The position numbers and the translations under genes were made by a program. Shown here piece after piece: positions 30,491 through 38,584 of a stretch of 64,000 bases of DNA. Source of the DNA: Bordetella parapertussis (lineage in GTDB: Bacteria > Pseudomonadota > Gammaproteobacteria > Burkholderiales > Burkholderiaceae_C); NCBI GenBank assembly GCA_945870575.1, contig CAMBSK010000008.1:21824-85823 (forward strand). The letters are read 5' to 3'. Under the pieces are notes generated by a model that was not told the DNA's origin, made no database searches, and was given only the letters and a program-made list of their open reading frames with translations. Within the stretch, counting starts at the first letter, position 1, and every line of letters starts with the position of its first letter.

Positions 30491-31771
30491 TCAATACTCA
30501 TACGACACGCCAATGCTGGCCTGGCTGGTCTTGTTGTCGCTGAGCTTTAAGCTGTTGCGCTCACCGAGCAGCGAGCGCGAATCCCACACATAAGCCGTGG
30601 CAGTGAGCTTCCAGTTTTTGTCTATGCGTTTGCTGAACGCGGTTTCCAGGTTGGCCCACTCCAGCGTCTTGCCGCTGACTTTGACCAAGGCGTCCCAGCC
30701 GCCGAAGTTTTTGTAAACACCTAAGCCCGGTTCGGCAAAACTGTCGCCGCGCACCACGTACTCGTAAGAGCCCAAAATTTTGGTAGATTCGTCCCACTCG
30801 TAACCGCTGACCCATTTGCGGGTGATGCCGCGCGAACTGAGGTAGTTGAACTGGTTGGGCACCAGAAAGCCACCGACGGTCCAAGGCTTGACTTGGGTGT
30901 TACCGGTTTTGCCATAGTCATAGATACCCATGAAAAGGTTAGCCACCGAACCGCTAAAGAAACTGATTTGATTGGTATTTCTCAGGTCAGAAGCAGTGAT
31001 GCTGGCGTCAACGCCTGTGCTTCTGTAACTTTCGGCCACACCCGACATGTCACCGCCAAGCCCATAGCCTGATATCGCCTGATTGCCCGAGGAAAAAAAT
31101 AAACTAAATACATTGTCTTTGCCGCGTAAAAAATGTTTTTCAGCCTGTCTGTCCGCCGTCAGTGTGGAATTGTTAACACCGGCACCCGTGACGATGACGT
31201 CCGTGGCGCGTCCTGAACGGCTGTTTGCTGTCAAATCGTCTAGTTGCGCTGTGGCGCCGCATCTGTTGGAGTTAAACACTTGGGATGCGGCATACCCAAA
31301 GAAATCTCGCGGTGCGACGCAGTCTGATGAATCAGTGCAGTTATAGAGTTTGGAGCGCGATCCCATGGCCGCGGCCCGGCTTGCATGGCCCCACTCATGG
31401 TAAGAGATGAAAATGCCATTGATGTCCATCAGCACGGTGGATCCGAGTATGTAAAGCACCCGGGACACCGGGCCGTTCAGTACATCAGCGTATTTGTTGT
31501 AGCCGTACAAAGCCAGCCGGCCGGAAGCAGTTTCCACGTCCATTGCAAACTGCGAGTAATCAATGTTGTTCGCGTAGTTATTTTCAAAATACGCACTGCT
31601 GATGCTGAATGAATCGCGCACCGCAGGCGATGTATCCACCTCTTGCGCCGCCAACGGCAGGTGGTGCAGCACGACACTCGCAACGACCCAATGCAGCATG
31701 GTTTGCAGCGGGCGTATGTGTGACGCTTTGGCTTTGTTCGCCAAAGCCGGTTTTTTGACTAACTTAAGCAT
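30491..31771 (-). CDS. secreted HEWGH-motif protein with outer-membrane barrel-like C-terminus (copy B)
   Basis: This paralogue of the downstream gene has about 426 residues with a signal peptide ending LPLAAQEVD. The motif ISYHEWGHASR is near residue 125, a conserved RDFFGYAASQVFN follows, and GAGVNNSTLTADRQAEKHFLRG contains the matching conserved His. The C-terminus ends ASIGVSYEY. The last 140 residues are nearly the same as copy A, while residues of about 135-270 differ strongly, including an altered cysteine segment (CTDSSDC against CMPFGGKWC). The ATG at 31771 has AGGAG six bases upstream. It is the first gene of the pair. Confidence 0.75.
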   Translation of the reverse strand: MLKLVKKPALANKAKASHIRPLQTMLHWVVASVVLHHLPLAAQEVDTSPAVRDSFSISSAYFENNYANNIDYSQFAMDVETASGRLALYGYNKYADVLNGPVSRVLYILGSTVLMDINGIFISYHEWGHASRAAAMGSRSKLYNCTDSSDCVAPRDFFGYAASQVFNSNRCGATAQLDDLTANSRSGRATDVIVTGAGVNNSTLTADRQAEKHFLRGKDNVFSLFFSSGNQAISGYGLGGDMSGVAESYRSTGVDASITASDLRNTNQISFFSGSVANLFMGIYDYGKTGNTQVKPWTVGGFLVPNQFNYLSSRGITRKWVSGYEWDESTKILGSYEYVVRGDSFAEPGLGVYKNFGGWDALVKVSGKTLEWANLETAFSKRIDKNWKLTATAYVWDSRSLLGERNSLKLSDNKTSQASIGVSYEY

Positions 31772-31825
31772 GTGCAACTCCTGAAAATGAGCAACCGCGA
31801 GACATCGCAGTTCAGTCCAGGATAT

Positions 31826-31837
31826 TACTTAAAAGTA
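31826..31837 (-). promoter_or_regulatory. TACTT-TAAAAGTA-type palindrome before the HEWGH pair
   Basis: TACTTAAAAGTA lies 55 bases upstream of the copy B start within a very AT-rich stretch (31821-31880). A similar, longer palindrome sits at the same distance upstream of the M60-like lipoprotein gene at 42.3 kb, which suggests a shared regulator. A second partial copy (AAAGATACTTAA) is at 31865-31876. Confidence 0.35.
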
Positions 31838-31908
31838 TTTAATAAAAATGCTTTTATGATTTAAAAAGATACTTAATGCAGCTAATAACTCATTGAGCGC
31901 CGCGCGCG

Positions 31909-32826
31909 TCAAGGCTCGCTCAGAAAATCCAACACCACTTGCACCGACGCCTGCGGCGCCTCCTCGTGCAGCACATGGCCGACGCCGGGCAGCGTGACCA
32001 GCTTGGCCTGCGGCATGGCCTTGAGGTAATCCTGCGCGTTACCGACCGGGATGAACGCGTCTTTCTCGCCCCATATCAGCAAAGTCGGTACTGTGATGGA
32101 CTGTAAGCGCGCAACCGGGTCGCTGTTGCGGGTCTGGCGCATGCGCTCTAGCAAGGCGGTGCGCACACCGGGTGCCAGCATCATGTCGTGGTAACGCTGC
32201 ATCATGGGCGGCGTCAATTGACTGTTGTCGGCAAACGCCGGCGCCACGCCGCCCATCCTCAGCGCCCATTGGGGCAAGCTGTATTGCATCAGCCCCAGCA
32301 ACGTCGGCACCTCGTAGGTCTTGTCGCTTTTGGCATTCGGATCGGGGAAACCATCGGGAGCAAGCAATACCAGCTGGCTGACTCTCTCAGGATGCGTGGC
32401 CGCCAGGTTCCAGGCGATGCGCCCGCCCATGGAATGCCCGGCCATGATCACTTGTTGCACCCCGAGTTGATCCAACAAAGCGATGACACGGGCCACATCG
32501 GCGGCGTCCGAGTAATCGTGATTCACCGCCGGGCCGCTGAGGCCAAAGCCGGGAATGTCTATGCGCAGCACCCGCAGGTTTTTTTCCAGCGCAGGCGCCC
32601 AGTCGTCCCAGGCTTGCAGACTGGCGCCAAAGCCGTGCAGCAACAGCACAACAGGCGCATCCCGCCGACCGCTGTCCTGCACAAACACCGGTTGCTGCTG
32701 CACCATGAGCCGCACCGTGCCCGGGCGGCTGTAGCTTTGCATCAATACCTGTTCGGTTTTGTCCGGGGTCCAGGCCAACCAGACAGACAACGCCAGCAAA
32801 AAAGCAATCATGAGCAGAACTTTCAC
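31909..32826 (-). CDS. membrane-anchored alpha/beta hydrolase
   Basis: This 305-residue alpha/beta hydrolase begins at a GTG whose bases overlap the upstream FIST gene stop (GTGA), so the two are coupled. The first 20 residues (KVLLMIAFLLALSVWLAW) form a signal anchor. HGFGASLQAWDDW gives the oxyanion hole, AGHSMGGRIAWNLA the nucleophile serine, WGEKDAFIP the acid, and GVGHVLHEEAP the histidine, so the triad is complete. It ends the operon that begins at tonB. A PHA/oligomer or lipid ester substrate is possible given PhaM nearby, but unproven. Confidence 0.85.
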   Translation of the reverse strand: MKVLLMIAFLLALSVWLAWTPDKTEQVLMQSYSRPGTVRLMVQQQPVFVQDSGRRDAPVVLLLHGFGASLQAWDDWAPALEKNLRVLRIDIPGFGLSGPAVNHDYSDAADVARVIALLDQLGVQQVIMAGHSMGGRIAWNLAATHPERVSQLVLLAPDGFPDPNAKSDKTYEVPTLLGLMQYSLPQWALRMGGVAPAFADNSQLTPPMMQRYHDMMLAPGVRTALLERMRQTRNSDPVARLQSITVPTLLIWGEKDAFIPVGNAQDYLKAMPQAKLVTLPGVGHVLHEEAPQASVQVVLDFLSEP

Positions 32827-34085
32827 TGGGTAGTAAATACAGTCAAGACACCGGTATAGCCATAGACCTGTTGGTAGGCGATTTCTCCGGCGGCAAAAAA
32901 ACCGACCAGCGGCACATCGCCCAAAGCGCGGCGGATGATTTGCAGCTCCGCATGCGGCGCGCCGAAATGCGGACCGCCTCGGCCGGTGCAACTGACGTAA
33001 ATCGCGCCGGCGATGCGCCGCGCAGGATGCGGCAGGCTCAGCGGCGTGTCAGCCAGCATGGCCGCCTCTTCGGCGCTTTGGTCTTCGGGCTCCAGGCTGT
33101 CGCGGATTTCTGTGGCGATGCGCAGCAAATCGGCTTTGGCCGAAGCGGCGTCGCGCTTGCAAAACGCCACATGCATACCCGCTTGCACATGATGGGCAAT
33201 CGCCACGCCGTGGCGCACCGGGTCCAGCCCGATGATGTGGCGCACCATGACGGCGTCGTCCAGACCGCCGGTCAAACGCAGCACCGGCTGACCGGGCATG
33301 GCCAAGCCGGCCAGGGTTTCACGCACTTGATCGACGGCTGAGCGCGGGTTGTCTATGGGCACGTGCAAATCCTGCATCAAGGCGTACAAGGCCGGCGAGT
33401 TGTCCAAACTCATGACCACATGTTCGCGAACTTGCGTGATTTCACGCACCTCGCCTATAGGCCTGCAGCCTTGGGTGACACGCGTGTGCATGGGCACCGC
33501 AGCACTGAAGGCCACGCCGCTCAAGCCACCTTGATAAACGCCGTGACCCCGACCCGGCGCTTGTAAAGCCGGGCCGCTGCCGCGTGCGAATTGCAGGTTG
33601 TCGGCGCGGCTCGAGCTCAAGCCGCCAAAGACAAAACCGCTTTGCGTGCTGCCGGCCAACTCTTCGATGAGTTCACTCAACTCGGGCGTGTGCCCGTCCG
33701 CATGTACCAGCGCCGTGTGCGCCACAAAACCGCTCGCCCGGGCCTGGCCCAGCGGCGAGGCACCGCTGAACACTCGGTAATCCTGCTCGGCGATATCGCA
33801 CAGCATCACGGCCAACGCAGGCTCGTCGAAATACTCGACGTTATTGGACGAGATGCCGACGCCAACTGTGCCGCTCCAATGTTTGACGCCGGGCAATTCC
33901 TCGGCCAAATGGTCGAGCAAGTCCTGCGCATAACGCGCCAGGTGATCGGTGATGTAAATCAATCCCAAGCCCGGCCTGGCCGCATACATGTCCTGCTTCA
34001 TGCAGGCGCGCAATTGCGCCAGCACCATGTCGGCCGCCATCTGCCAGTGCGGGTGCGTGGCATGGCCGTAGGGAAACAGTTTCAT
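32823..34085 (-). CDS. FIST sensory-domain protein
   Basis: This 420-residue protein contains an N-terminal FIST domain (GLGLIYITDHLARYAQDLLDHLAEELP, GTVGVGISSNNVEYF) and a FIST_C domain (PRSAVDQVRETLAGLAMPG, then the terminal GRGGPHFGAPHAELQIIRRALGDVPLVGFFAAGEI). FIST domains are predicted to sense small ligands and usually regulate signalling partners, but none is fused here. The ATG shares one base with the phaM stop (TGATG), and the 3' end overlaps the hydrolase start. The same sequence upstream in frame is the phaM shadow and was excluded. Confidence 0.88.
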   Translation of the reverse strand: MKLFPYGHATHPHWQMAADMVLAQLRACMKQDMYAARPGLGLIYITDHLARYAQDLLDHLAEELPGVKHWSGTVGVGISSNNVEYFDEPALAVMLCDIAEQDYRVFSGASPLGQARASGFVAHTALVHADGHTPELSELIEELAGSTQSGFVFGGLSSSRADNLQFARGSGPALQAPGRGHGVYQGGLSGVAFSAAVPMHTRVTQGCRPIGEVREITQVREHVVMSLDNSPALYALMQDLHVPIDNPRSAVDQVRETLAGLAMPGQPVLRLTGGLDDAVMVRHIIGLDPVRHGVAIAHHVQAGMHVAFCKRDAASAKADLLRIATEIRDSLEPEDQSAEEAAMLADTPLSLPHPARRIAGAIYVSCTGRGGPHFGAPHAELQIIRRALGDVPLVGFFAAGEIAYQQVYGYTGVLTVFTTQ

Positions 34086-34666
34086 CAGCCTGCTTTTTTG
34101 CGCGGCGCGGCTGTGCCACTGCGGCTGGATTTTTTGACCGCCGGTTTGCGTGCAGGGGCAGCGGTTTTCTTTGCAGGCTTGGCGCTTGGCGCTGACGCCG
34201 CAGCAGACGCATTGAAAGCGCCCGCGTGTTTTTGCATGTCTTCGACGGCCTGGGACGCAATGGTTTGAAACTGCTGGCCGATGGCACCCCACCATTGCAT
34301 GGGGTCGACCGTCGGCGCGGTTGTCTTGTCTTTGTCCGGGGCAGCGCTTGTGCCGGCAGCTTTGCCGCTCATGGCCGCGGCCACATCAGCCATGCCGACG
34401 TTCATGCTTTGCAAGGTAGACAAAGTCATGCGCTGCACTTCCAGCGCCTGTATCGTGGCGCTCAAGGCCTTGGTGTTCTGGTCCAGCCAGAACTGCACCG
34501 ACTTCAACTCCTGTATGCGCTTGTCCAGTTCGGCCGGATCCAATGTCGGCGTCACCCAATGCGCGCTCGACGGCATGGAAGCCGCAGGATTGGCTTGGGC
34601 GAATTGCTTTAAAAAATCAAAGCCGGGCAAAAATGCATCGAAGTTAAAACCGGGAGTGTCAGCCAT
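34085..34666 (-). CDS. phaM: PHA granule-associated regulatory protein PhaM
   Basis: This 193-residue PhaM-type protein contains HWVTPTLDPAELDKRIQELKSVQFWLDQN and IQALEVQRMTLSTLQSMNV, the conserved core that in Ralstonia binds and activates PHB synthase. The last 45 residues are a Lys/Ala/Pro-rich histone-like tail (PAKKTAAPARKPAVKKSS) that binds DNA and ties granules to the nucleoid. Its presence implies polyhydroxyalkanoate storage. It is coupled to the FIST gene. Confidence 0.9.
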   Translation of the reverse strand: MADTPGFNFDAFLPGFDFLKQFAQANPAASMPSSAHWVTPTLDPAELDKRIQELKSVQFWLDQNTKALSATIQALEVQRMTLSTLQSMNVGMADVAAAMSGKAAGTSAAPDKDKTTAPTVDPMQWWGAIGQQFQTIASQAVEDMQKHAGAFNASAAASAPSAKPAKKTAAPARKPAVKKSSRSGTAAPRKKAG

Positions 34667-34681
34667 GGCTTGCCTTGTAGG

Positions 34682-35149
34682 TCAGTGTTTATGGTGCGCG
34701 TCAGCGGGCTTGTTATCAGCACCTGGGGCTTTGGCAGTCGTCATCAAATGCAGTTCCTGCTGCGATTTGACACCAGCCGCGTCTTCAAACAGCAAAGTCA
34801 ATTGCACATGGCTGTCGACCGGCAGCGGCTCTTTCAAATTCATCAGCATCACATGGTAGCCGCCGGGCTTGAGCGTGACGGTTTTGCCGGCCGGCAAGTC
34901 CAGCGCGGGAATGGCACGCATGCGCATCACATCTTTGTCCATGCTCATCTCATGTACTTCTGCGACTGCTGCTGCGTCGGTCTTGATGCCCACCAGCCGG
35001 GTGGTTTTTTTGGCGGTCAGGCTCATGAAGGCGCCGGTGGCTTTTTGGCCTTGCACGGTGGCGCGCACCCAGGCGCCAGTGATGTCCACCTGAGCCTGCG
35101 CTGCGCAAGCGGCCAGGCTCAAAAAAACGGCTGTGAATGTTTTGTACAT
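34682..35149 (-). CDS. periplasmic copper chaperone PCu(A)C
   Basis: This 155-residue exported protein has a signal peptide ending AACAAQAQ. The PCuAC copper site H-x-M...M...H-x-M is present as EVHEMSMDKDVMRMR and GGYHVMLMNL. A His-rich tail (DAHHKH) adds further metal ligands. Family members deliver Cu(I) to the CuA centre of cytochrome oxidase. It lies directly after exbD, so TonB-energised copper or siderophore import may be co-regulated with chaperoning. Confidence 0.92.
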   Translation of the reverse strand: MYKTFTAVFLSLAACAAQAQVDITGAWVRATVQGQKATGAFMSLTAKKTTRLVGIKTDAAAVAEVHEMSMDKDVMRMRAIPALDLPAGKTVTLKPGGYHVMLMNLKEPLPVDSHVQLTLLFEDAAGVKSQQELHLMTTAKAPGADNKPADAHHKH

Positions 35150-35160
35150 CTATGTCTCCT

Positions 35161-35577
35161 TTAAGGTGTGTTGCGGTCAGTGATGAAGCCGATTTGGGTG
35201 ATGCCTGCGCGTTGGGCTGCTGCCATGGCTTGGGCCACGCGCTCGTAACGCACCGCGCGGTCGCCCCGGATATGCAAGGGCGGTTGCGGTTTGGCAGCGG
35301 CGGCCTGCGTCAGCAATTGCAACAGTTGCGCATCATCGGCCACGACTGCGTCGTTCCAGAAATACTGTCCTTGCGCGTCCACCGACAAACGGTTGGTTTG
35401 CGGCTTGGCCTCTTGCGGCTGGTTGCTGGCGCGCGGCAGTTCTATGTTGATCGAATGCTTCATGACCGGAATGGTGATCATGAAAATGATCAGCAGCACC
35501 AGCATGACGTCAACCAGCGGCGTCATATTGATTTCGTTCATCACCTCGTCGGTGTCGTCCTGGGTGCCGAAAGCCAT
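35161..35577 (-). CDS. exbD: ExbD/TolR-family proton-channel subunit
   Basis: This 138-residue protein has one transmembrane helix (PLVDVMLVLLIIFMITIPVM) carrying the essential aspartate D23, followed by a periplasmic domain with the ExbD motif NRLSVDAQGQYFWND and ending FITDRNTP. With ExbB it uses the proton gradient to energise TonB. It lies 3 bases after the exbB stop. Confidence 0.94.
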   Translation of the reverse strand: MAFGTQDDTDEVMNEINMTPLVDVMLVLLIIFMITIPVMKHSINIELPRASNQPQEAKPQTNRLSVDAQGQYFWNDAVVADDAQLLQLLTQAAAAKPQPPLHIRGDRAVRYERVAQAMAAAQRAGITQIGFITDRNTP

Positions 35578-35580
35578 GGT

Positions 35581-36270
35581 TTACTCCTTGGCCTTGACCC
35601 GCGCGCCGGTTACCAGCAAGGCGTGTAAATCGTGGGCAAACCGGTTCATGCGCCCGATGATGTATTTGTTGCCGCGCACCAAGGCGTTGTAGCCCAGCAC
35701 CGCAGGAATCGCCACCGCCAATCCCAACGCGGTCATGATCAGTGCTTCTCCGATGGGACCGGCCACTTTGTCGATGGTGGCTTGGCCGGCCATGCCGATT
35801 TGCATCAGCGCGTGGTAAATGCCCCAGACCGTGCCGAACAAACCGACAAACGGCGCGGTCGAACCGACAGACGCCAGAATCGCCAATCCCGATTGCAACT
35901 CTGCGGTGGCATCGTCGATGGCGTTTTGCAAACCGCGCGTCACCCAGTCGCTGGTGTCGAGTTGCTTGGACAACTCAGGTTTGGCGGCATCGGTTTTCAA
36001 ATGCGCCAGCGCCTGCTGTCCGCTTTGCGCCAGGGTACGAAACGGGTTTAACGCTTCGTCGCCCAGGGCTTTCACGCCACCGGCCACGTCTGTGCTGCGC
36101 CAGAACGCATCGACGCGCAACGCCTGCTTGCGTGCAGCCAGCAGCCCCAGGGTCTTGGTCAGAATCACCACCCAGGAAGCCAGCGACATGGCCAGCAACA
36201 ACAGTGCGACGAAACGCGTGACGCCGTCGCCTGCGACCCATAAATTAACCAGTCCGAATTCGTTGTTCAT
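35581..36270 (-). CDS. exbB: ExbB/TolQ-family proton-channel subunit
   Basis: This 229-residue inner-membrane protein has three transmembrane segments and the family core FVGLFGTVWGIYHALMQIGMAGQATIDKVAGPIGEALIMTALGLAVAIPAVLGYN. The ATG at 36270 immediately follows the tonB stop; a longer frame upstream is not supported. It forms the stator with ExbD. Confidence 0.94.
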   Translation of the reverse strand: MNNEFGLVNLWVAGDGVTRFVALLLLAMSLASWVVILTKTLGLLAARKQALRVDAFWRSTDVAGGVKALGDEALNPFRTLAQSGQQALAHLKTDAAKPELSKQLDTSDWVTRGLQNAIDDATAELQSGLAILASVGSTAPFVGLFGTVWGIYHALMQIGMAGQATIDKVAGPIGEALIMTALGLAVAIPAVLGYNALVRGNKYIIGRMNRFAHDLHALLVTGARVKAKE

Positions 36271-36272
36271 GT

Positions 36273-37247
36273 TCACTCTTTTTTCAGGTTGAATGTAATC
36301 GGTTGCAAAAACCACATCGCTTCGGCTACGCCGCCGCGCTTGCCCGGCACATAGCGCCAGCGCATGGCCGCGTCCATGCCTGCCTTGTCCAGCCGTTCAA
36401 AGCCGCTGCTGGTTTGCAGTTCGACTTTTTGCGGCACGCCGTCCGCGCCAATGAAGACACGCACCATGACCTGGCCTTGCTCGCCTAATTTCACGCTCAT
36501 GCGCGGATAGTTGGGGGCAGGATTGTGTAAATGCTCGGCTTTGGAGGAAGGCATTTCCAGCTTTGGCGCGGGCGGCGGGGCGGGCGGGGGTACCGGCGCC
36601 GGCGGCGGGGCTATGGGTGCCGGTGGGGCCGGTGGGGCCGGTGGGGCCGGTGGCGCCGGTTTGGGCGGCGGTGCAGGCACCACGCTGGCGGTTGCGGGCA
36701 CCGCAGGCGAAGACAACACCGGCGGCGGCACAGGCACCACAGGTGCAGCCGGCGGCGGGGCTTTGGGTGGCTCCGGTCTGGGCTCTGGCTTGGGCTCTGG
36801 TTTGGGCTCAGGTTTAGGTTCCGGCTTAGGCTCTGGCTCTGGCTTGGGCTCTGGCTTGGGCTCTGGCTTGGGCTCTGGCTTAGGTTCCGGCTTAGGTTCC
36901 GGCTTAGGTTCCGGCTTGGGCTCAGGTTTAGGTTCCGGCTTAGGCTCAGGTTTAGGTTCCGGCTTGGGCTCTGGTTTGGGCTCAAGTTTAGGTTCAGGTT
37001 TAGGCTCTGGCTTAGGCTCTGGCTTAGGCTCAGGTTTAGGTTCAAGTATGGGCTCAGGCTTGGGCGGCGGCTGTTTGTCAGGCGGTGGTGGAGGTGGAGG
37101 CGGGGGCGGAGGCTCGTTCTGACTCAGCAACATGACCGGCACCACCACTTGCGCCATGCGCTGCAATAAACCTGTGTGTAAGGCCCACAGCGCCACCATG
37201 TGCAGGCAGACAACGCTGGTGAGAATAATGAGGGTGCGGCGATTCAT
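36273..37247 (-). CDS. tonB: TonB energy-transducing protein with a long EPKP linker
   Basis: This 324-residue TonB has an N-terminal signal anchor ([18 protein letters not shown]). An eleven-proline run near residue 46 follows, then a periplasmic spacer of about 100 residues built almost only of Glu-Pro-Lys-Pro repeats (62-160), a Pro/Ala/Val region, and the C-terminal TonB domain ([49 protein letters not shown]). The EPKP spacer spans the periplasm. It is the first gene of tonB-exbB-exbD-PCuAC-phaM-FIST-hydrolase. Confidence 0.95.
   Translation of the reverse strand: MNRRTLIILTSVVCLHMVALWALHTGLLQRMAQVVVPVMLLSQNEPPPPPPPPPPPDKQPPPKPEPILEPKPEPKPEPKPEPKPEPKLEPKPEPKPEPKPEPKPEPKPEPKPEPKPEPKPEPKPEPKPEPKPEPKPEPEPKPEPKPEPKPEPKPEPRPEPPKAPPPAAPVVPVPPPVLSSPAVPATASVVPAPPPKPAPPAPPAPPAPPAPIAPPPAPVPPPAPPPAPKLEMPSSKAEHLHNPAPNYPRMSVKLGEQGQVMVRVFIGADGVPQKVELQTSSGFERLDKAGMDAAMRWRYVPGKRGGVAEAMWFLQPITFNLKKE
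36768..37064 (-). repeat. tandem 12-base repeats encoding the EPKP spacer of TonB
   Basis: The DNA consists of more than 20 near-identical 12-base units (GAGCC[C/T]AA[G/A]CC[N]). Synonymous variation clusters in runs, indicating expansion by slippage or unequal crossing over. Its low complexity also opens a spurious Gly-Ser-Gly-Leu frame on the other strand. Confidence 0.9.
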
Positions 37248-37592
37248 GACAAGTGTTGGATAAAGAGGACGGCGCCTTGACGCCGCCCTGAACTATAGGG
37301 CAGGTCGAGGCGTGGGCTCTGGCTTACTGCACATGGCATACGAGTGTGCAGGTTTTGCGCAGACAAATACCGGCAAAGCTTGACAAGCGCACCCAAACTT
37401 GGTGGATGCTGCGCAAAAACGGTCATGAAGGCGATCCCGGGGTCAATACCAAACTGCTGGAAACGCTGGTCACGCCGTTATGAAGTACGCCGGAAAAAAC
37501 CGTTGGTAGACCTGGTTCATAAGCAGTGTTTGCTGCAGCAACGAAAACACGCCAGGCCGACCTTTCTTCAATGCTCAAAATGAAGACCGGTC
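37248..37592. other. intergenic stretch with a possible gene-end remnant
   Basis: A plus-strand frame from about 37346 ends at a TGA at 37481-37483 and reads LDKRTQTWWMLRKNGHEGDP and then GVNTKLLETLV. It looks like real protein sequence, but I do not recognise the family and no upstream part exists, so it is probably the tail of a lost gene. On the minus strand, a hairpin-capable GGCGGCGTC-AAGGCGCC lies 25-45 bases before tonB. No Fur-type operator was recognised. Confidence 0.3.
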
Positions 37593-38399
37593 TCAGTCAA
37601 ACTTGGGTTGGCGTTTTTCTTTGAGAGAAGCCACGCCTTCTCGCACATCCGGTCCGCCAAAGCCCATGAACTCCAGCGCCAGTGAGGTGTCGAAAGACGG
37701 CCCGGCCTGGCGCAGCCAGTTGTTCAAGCTGTATTTGGTCCAGCGAATCGCCGTCTGGCTGCCTGCGGCGAGTTTGTCGGCGACTTCATACGCTTTGTCC
37801 AGCAACTTGTCGTCGTCCACACACAGCGACACCAAACCGATGCGCTCGGCTTCTTCGCCGCTGACCGGTTCGCACAGCATCAAATAGTATTTGGCTTTGG
37901 CCATGCCGCACAGCAAAGGCCAAATGATGGCCGCATGGTCGCCCGCAGCCACACCTAATCGCGTGTGTCCGTCAACGATTTTGGCGCTTTTGGCGGCAAT
38001 GGAAATATCGGCCAGCAAACCGGCCACCAAGCCCGCACCGACCGCCGGGCCGTGCATGGCACTGACAACAGGTTTGTCGCAATTGATGATGTTGTAAACC
38101 AGGTCACGCGCCTCTTTCCACACGCGGGTTCGGATCTCGAAGTCCTGCGCCATGTCACTCACCAGTTGCAAGTCACCGCCGCCGGAAAACCCCATGCCTT
38201 CGCCGCGCAACACGGCGCAGCGCACGCTGTCGTCGCGGCCTATGTCGCGCCAGATCTCGCACAAATCGGCGTGTCCCTGGTGACCGGCGGTCGGCAACTT
38301 GCCGTTGGCCGCTTTCATTTGAATATCCAGCACGCTGTCGTGCGGGCCGCGGCGTGTGATGTGCAATGTTTCGTAAATGCTGTAGTCAATCGGTTTCAT
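37593..38399 (-). CDS. enoyl-CoA hydratase/isomerase family protein
   Basis: This 268-residue crotonase-fold protein has an oxyanion-hole motif [19 protein letters not shown] and the second one in [45 protein letters not shown] replaces the usual glutamate region, with an Asp/His pair rather than two Glu, so the chemistry may differ from hydration. The C-terminal KEKRQPKF is typical. The reaction is not assigned. Confidence 0.85.
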   Translation of the reverse strand: MKPIDYSIYETLHITRRGPHDSVLDIQMKAANGKLPTAGHQGHADLCEIWRDIGRDDSVRCAVLRGEGMGFSGGGDLQLVSDMAQDFEIRTRVWKEARDLVYNIINCDKPVVSAMHGPAVGAGLVAGLLADISIAAKSAKIVDGHTRLGVAAGDHAAIIWPLLCGMAKAKYYLMLCEPVSGEEAERIGLVSLCVDDDKLLDKAYEVADKLAAGSQTAIRWTKYSLNNWLRQAGPSFDTSLALEFMGFGGPDVREGVASLKEKRQPKFD

Positions 38400-38402
38400 G
38401 GA

Positions 38403-38576
38403 GTGAGCCTGTCAAAGGTGTATGCGGCGGATTGTGCCTTGGCCGACGGCTTCAACAGCTTTGTTGACAAAGATCAAGGCGGCGAACGCAGGCGGCGCGC
38501 GGCGCGACTGGTGGCCTTGGCGCGTCAGTATTTCAAAAGATTTGACCAGATGGCAGCCGACCCCAGTCAGGTTTAA
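38403..38576 (+). other. possible small protein or gene remnant between crotonase and FAH genes
   Basis: A 57-codon plus-strand frame from a GTG reads SKVYAADCALADGFNSFVD and then ERRRRAARLVALARQYFKRF before TAA. Its composition is protein-like and strongly amphipathic. It lies in an otherwise empty 185-base gap, with no recognised family and no strong ribosome-binding site. It could be a remnant. Confidence 0.2.
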
Positions 38577-38584
38577 AACCGGCG

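Noticed and set aside
32827..32991. A 55-codon N-terminal extension of the membrane hydrolase
   Set aside because: It is antisense-like basic sequence over the FIST gene. The GTG at 32826 overlaps the FIST stop and begins a clean signal anchor.
36768..37064. The repetitive EPKP DNA considered as a CRISPR array or satellite
   Set aside because: Units are contiguous with no spacers and lie in frame inside tonB; they code for the TonB linker.
36511..37122. A 203-codon plus-strand frame of Gly-Ser-Gly-Leu repeats opposite tonB
   Set aside because: It is the complement of the EPKP repeats in tonB. Low-complexity units keep the opposite frame open, and tonB itself has a proper domain structure.
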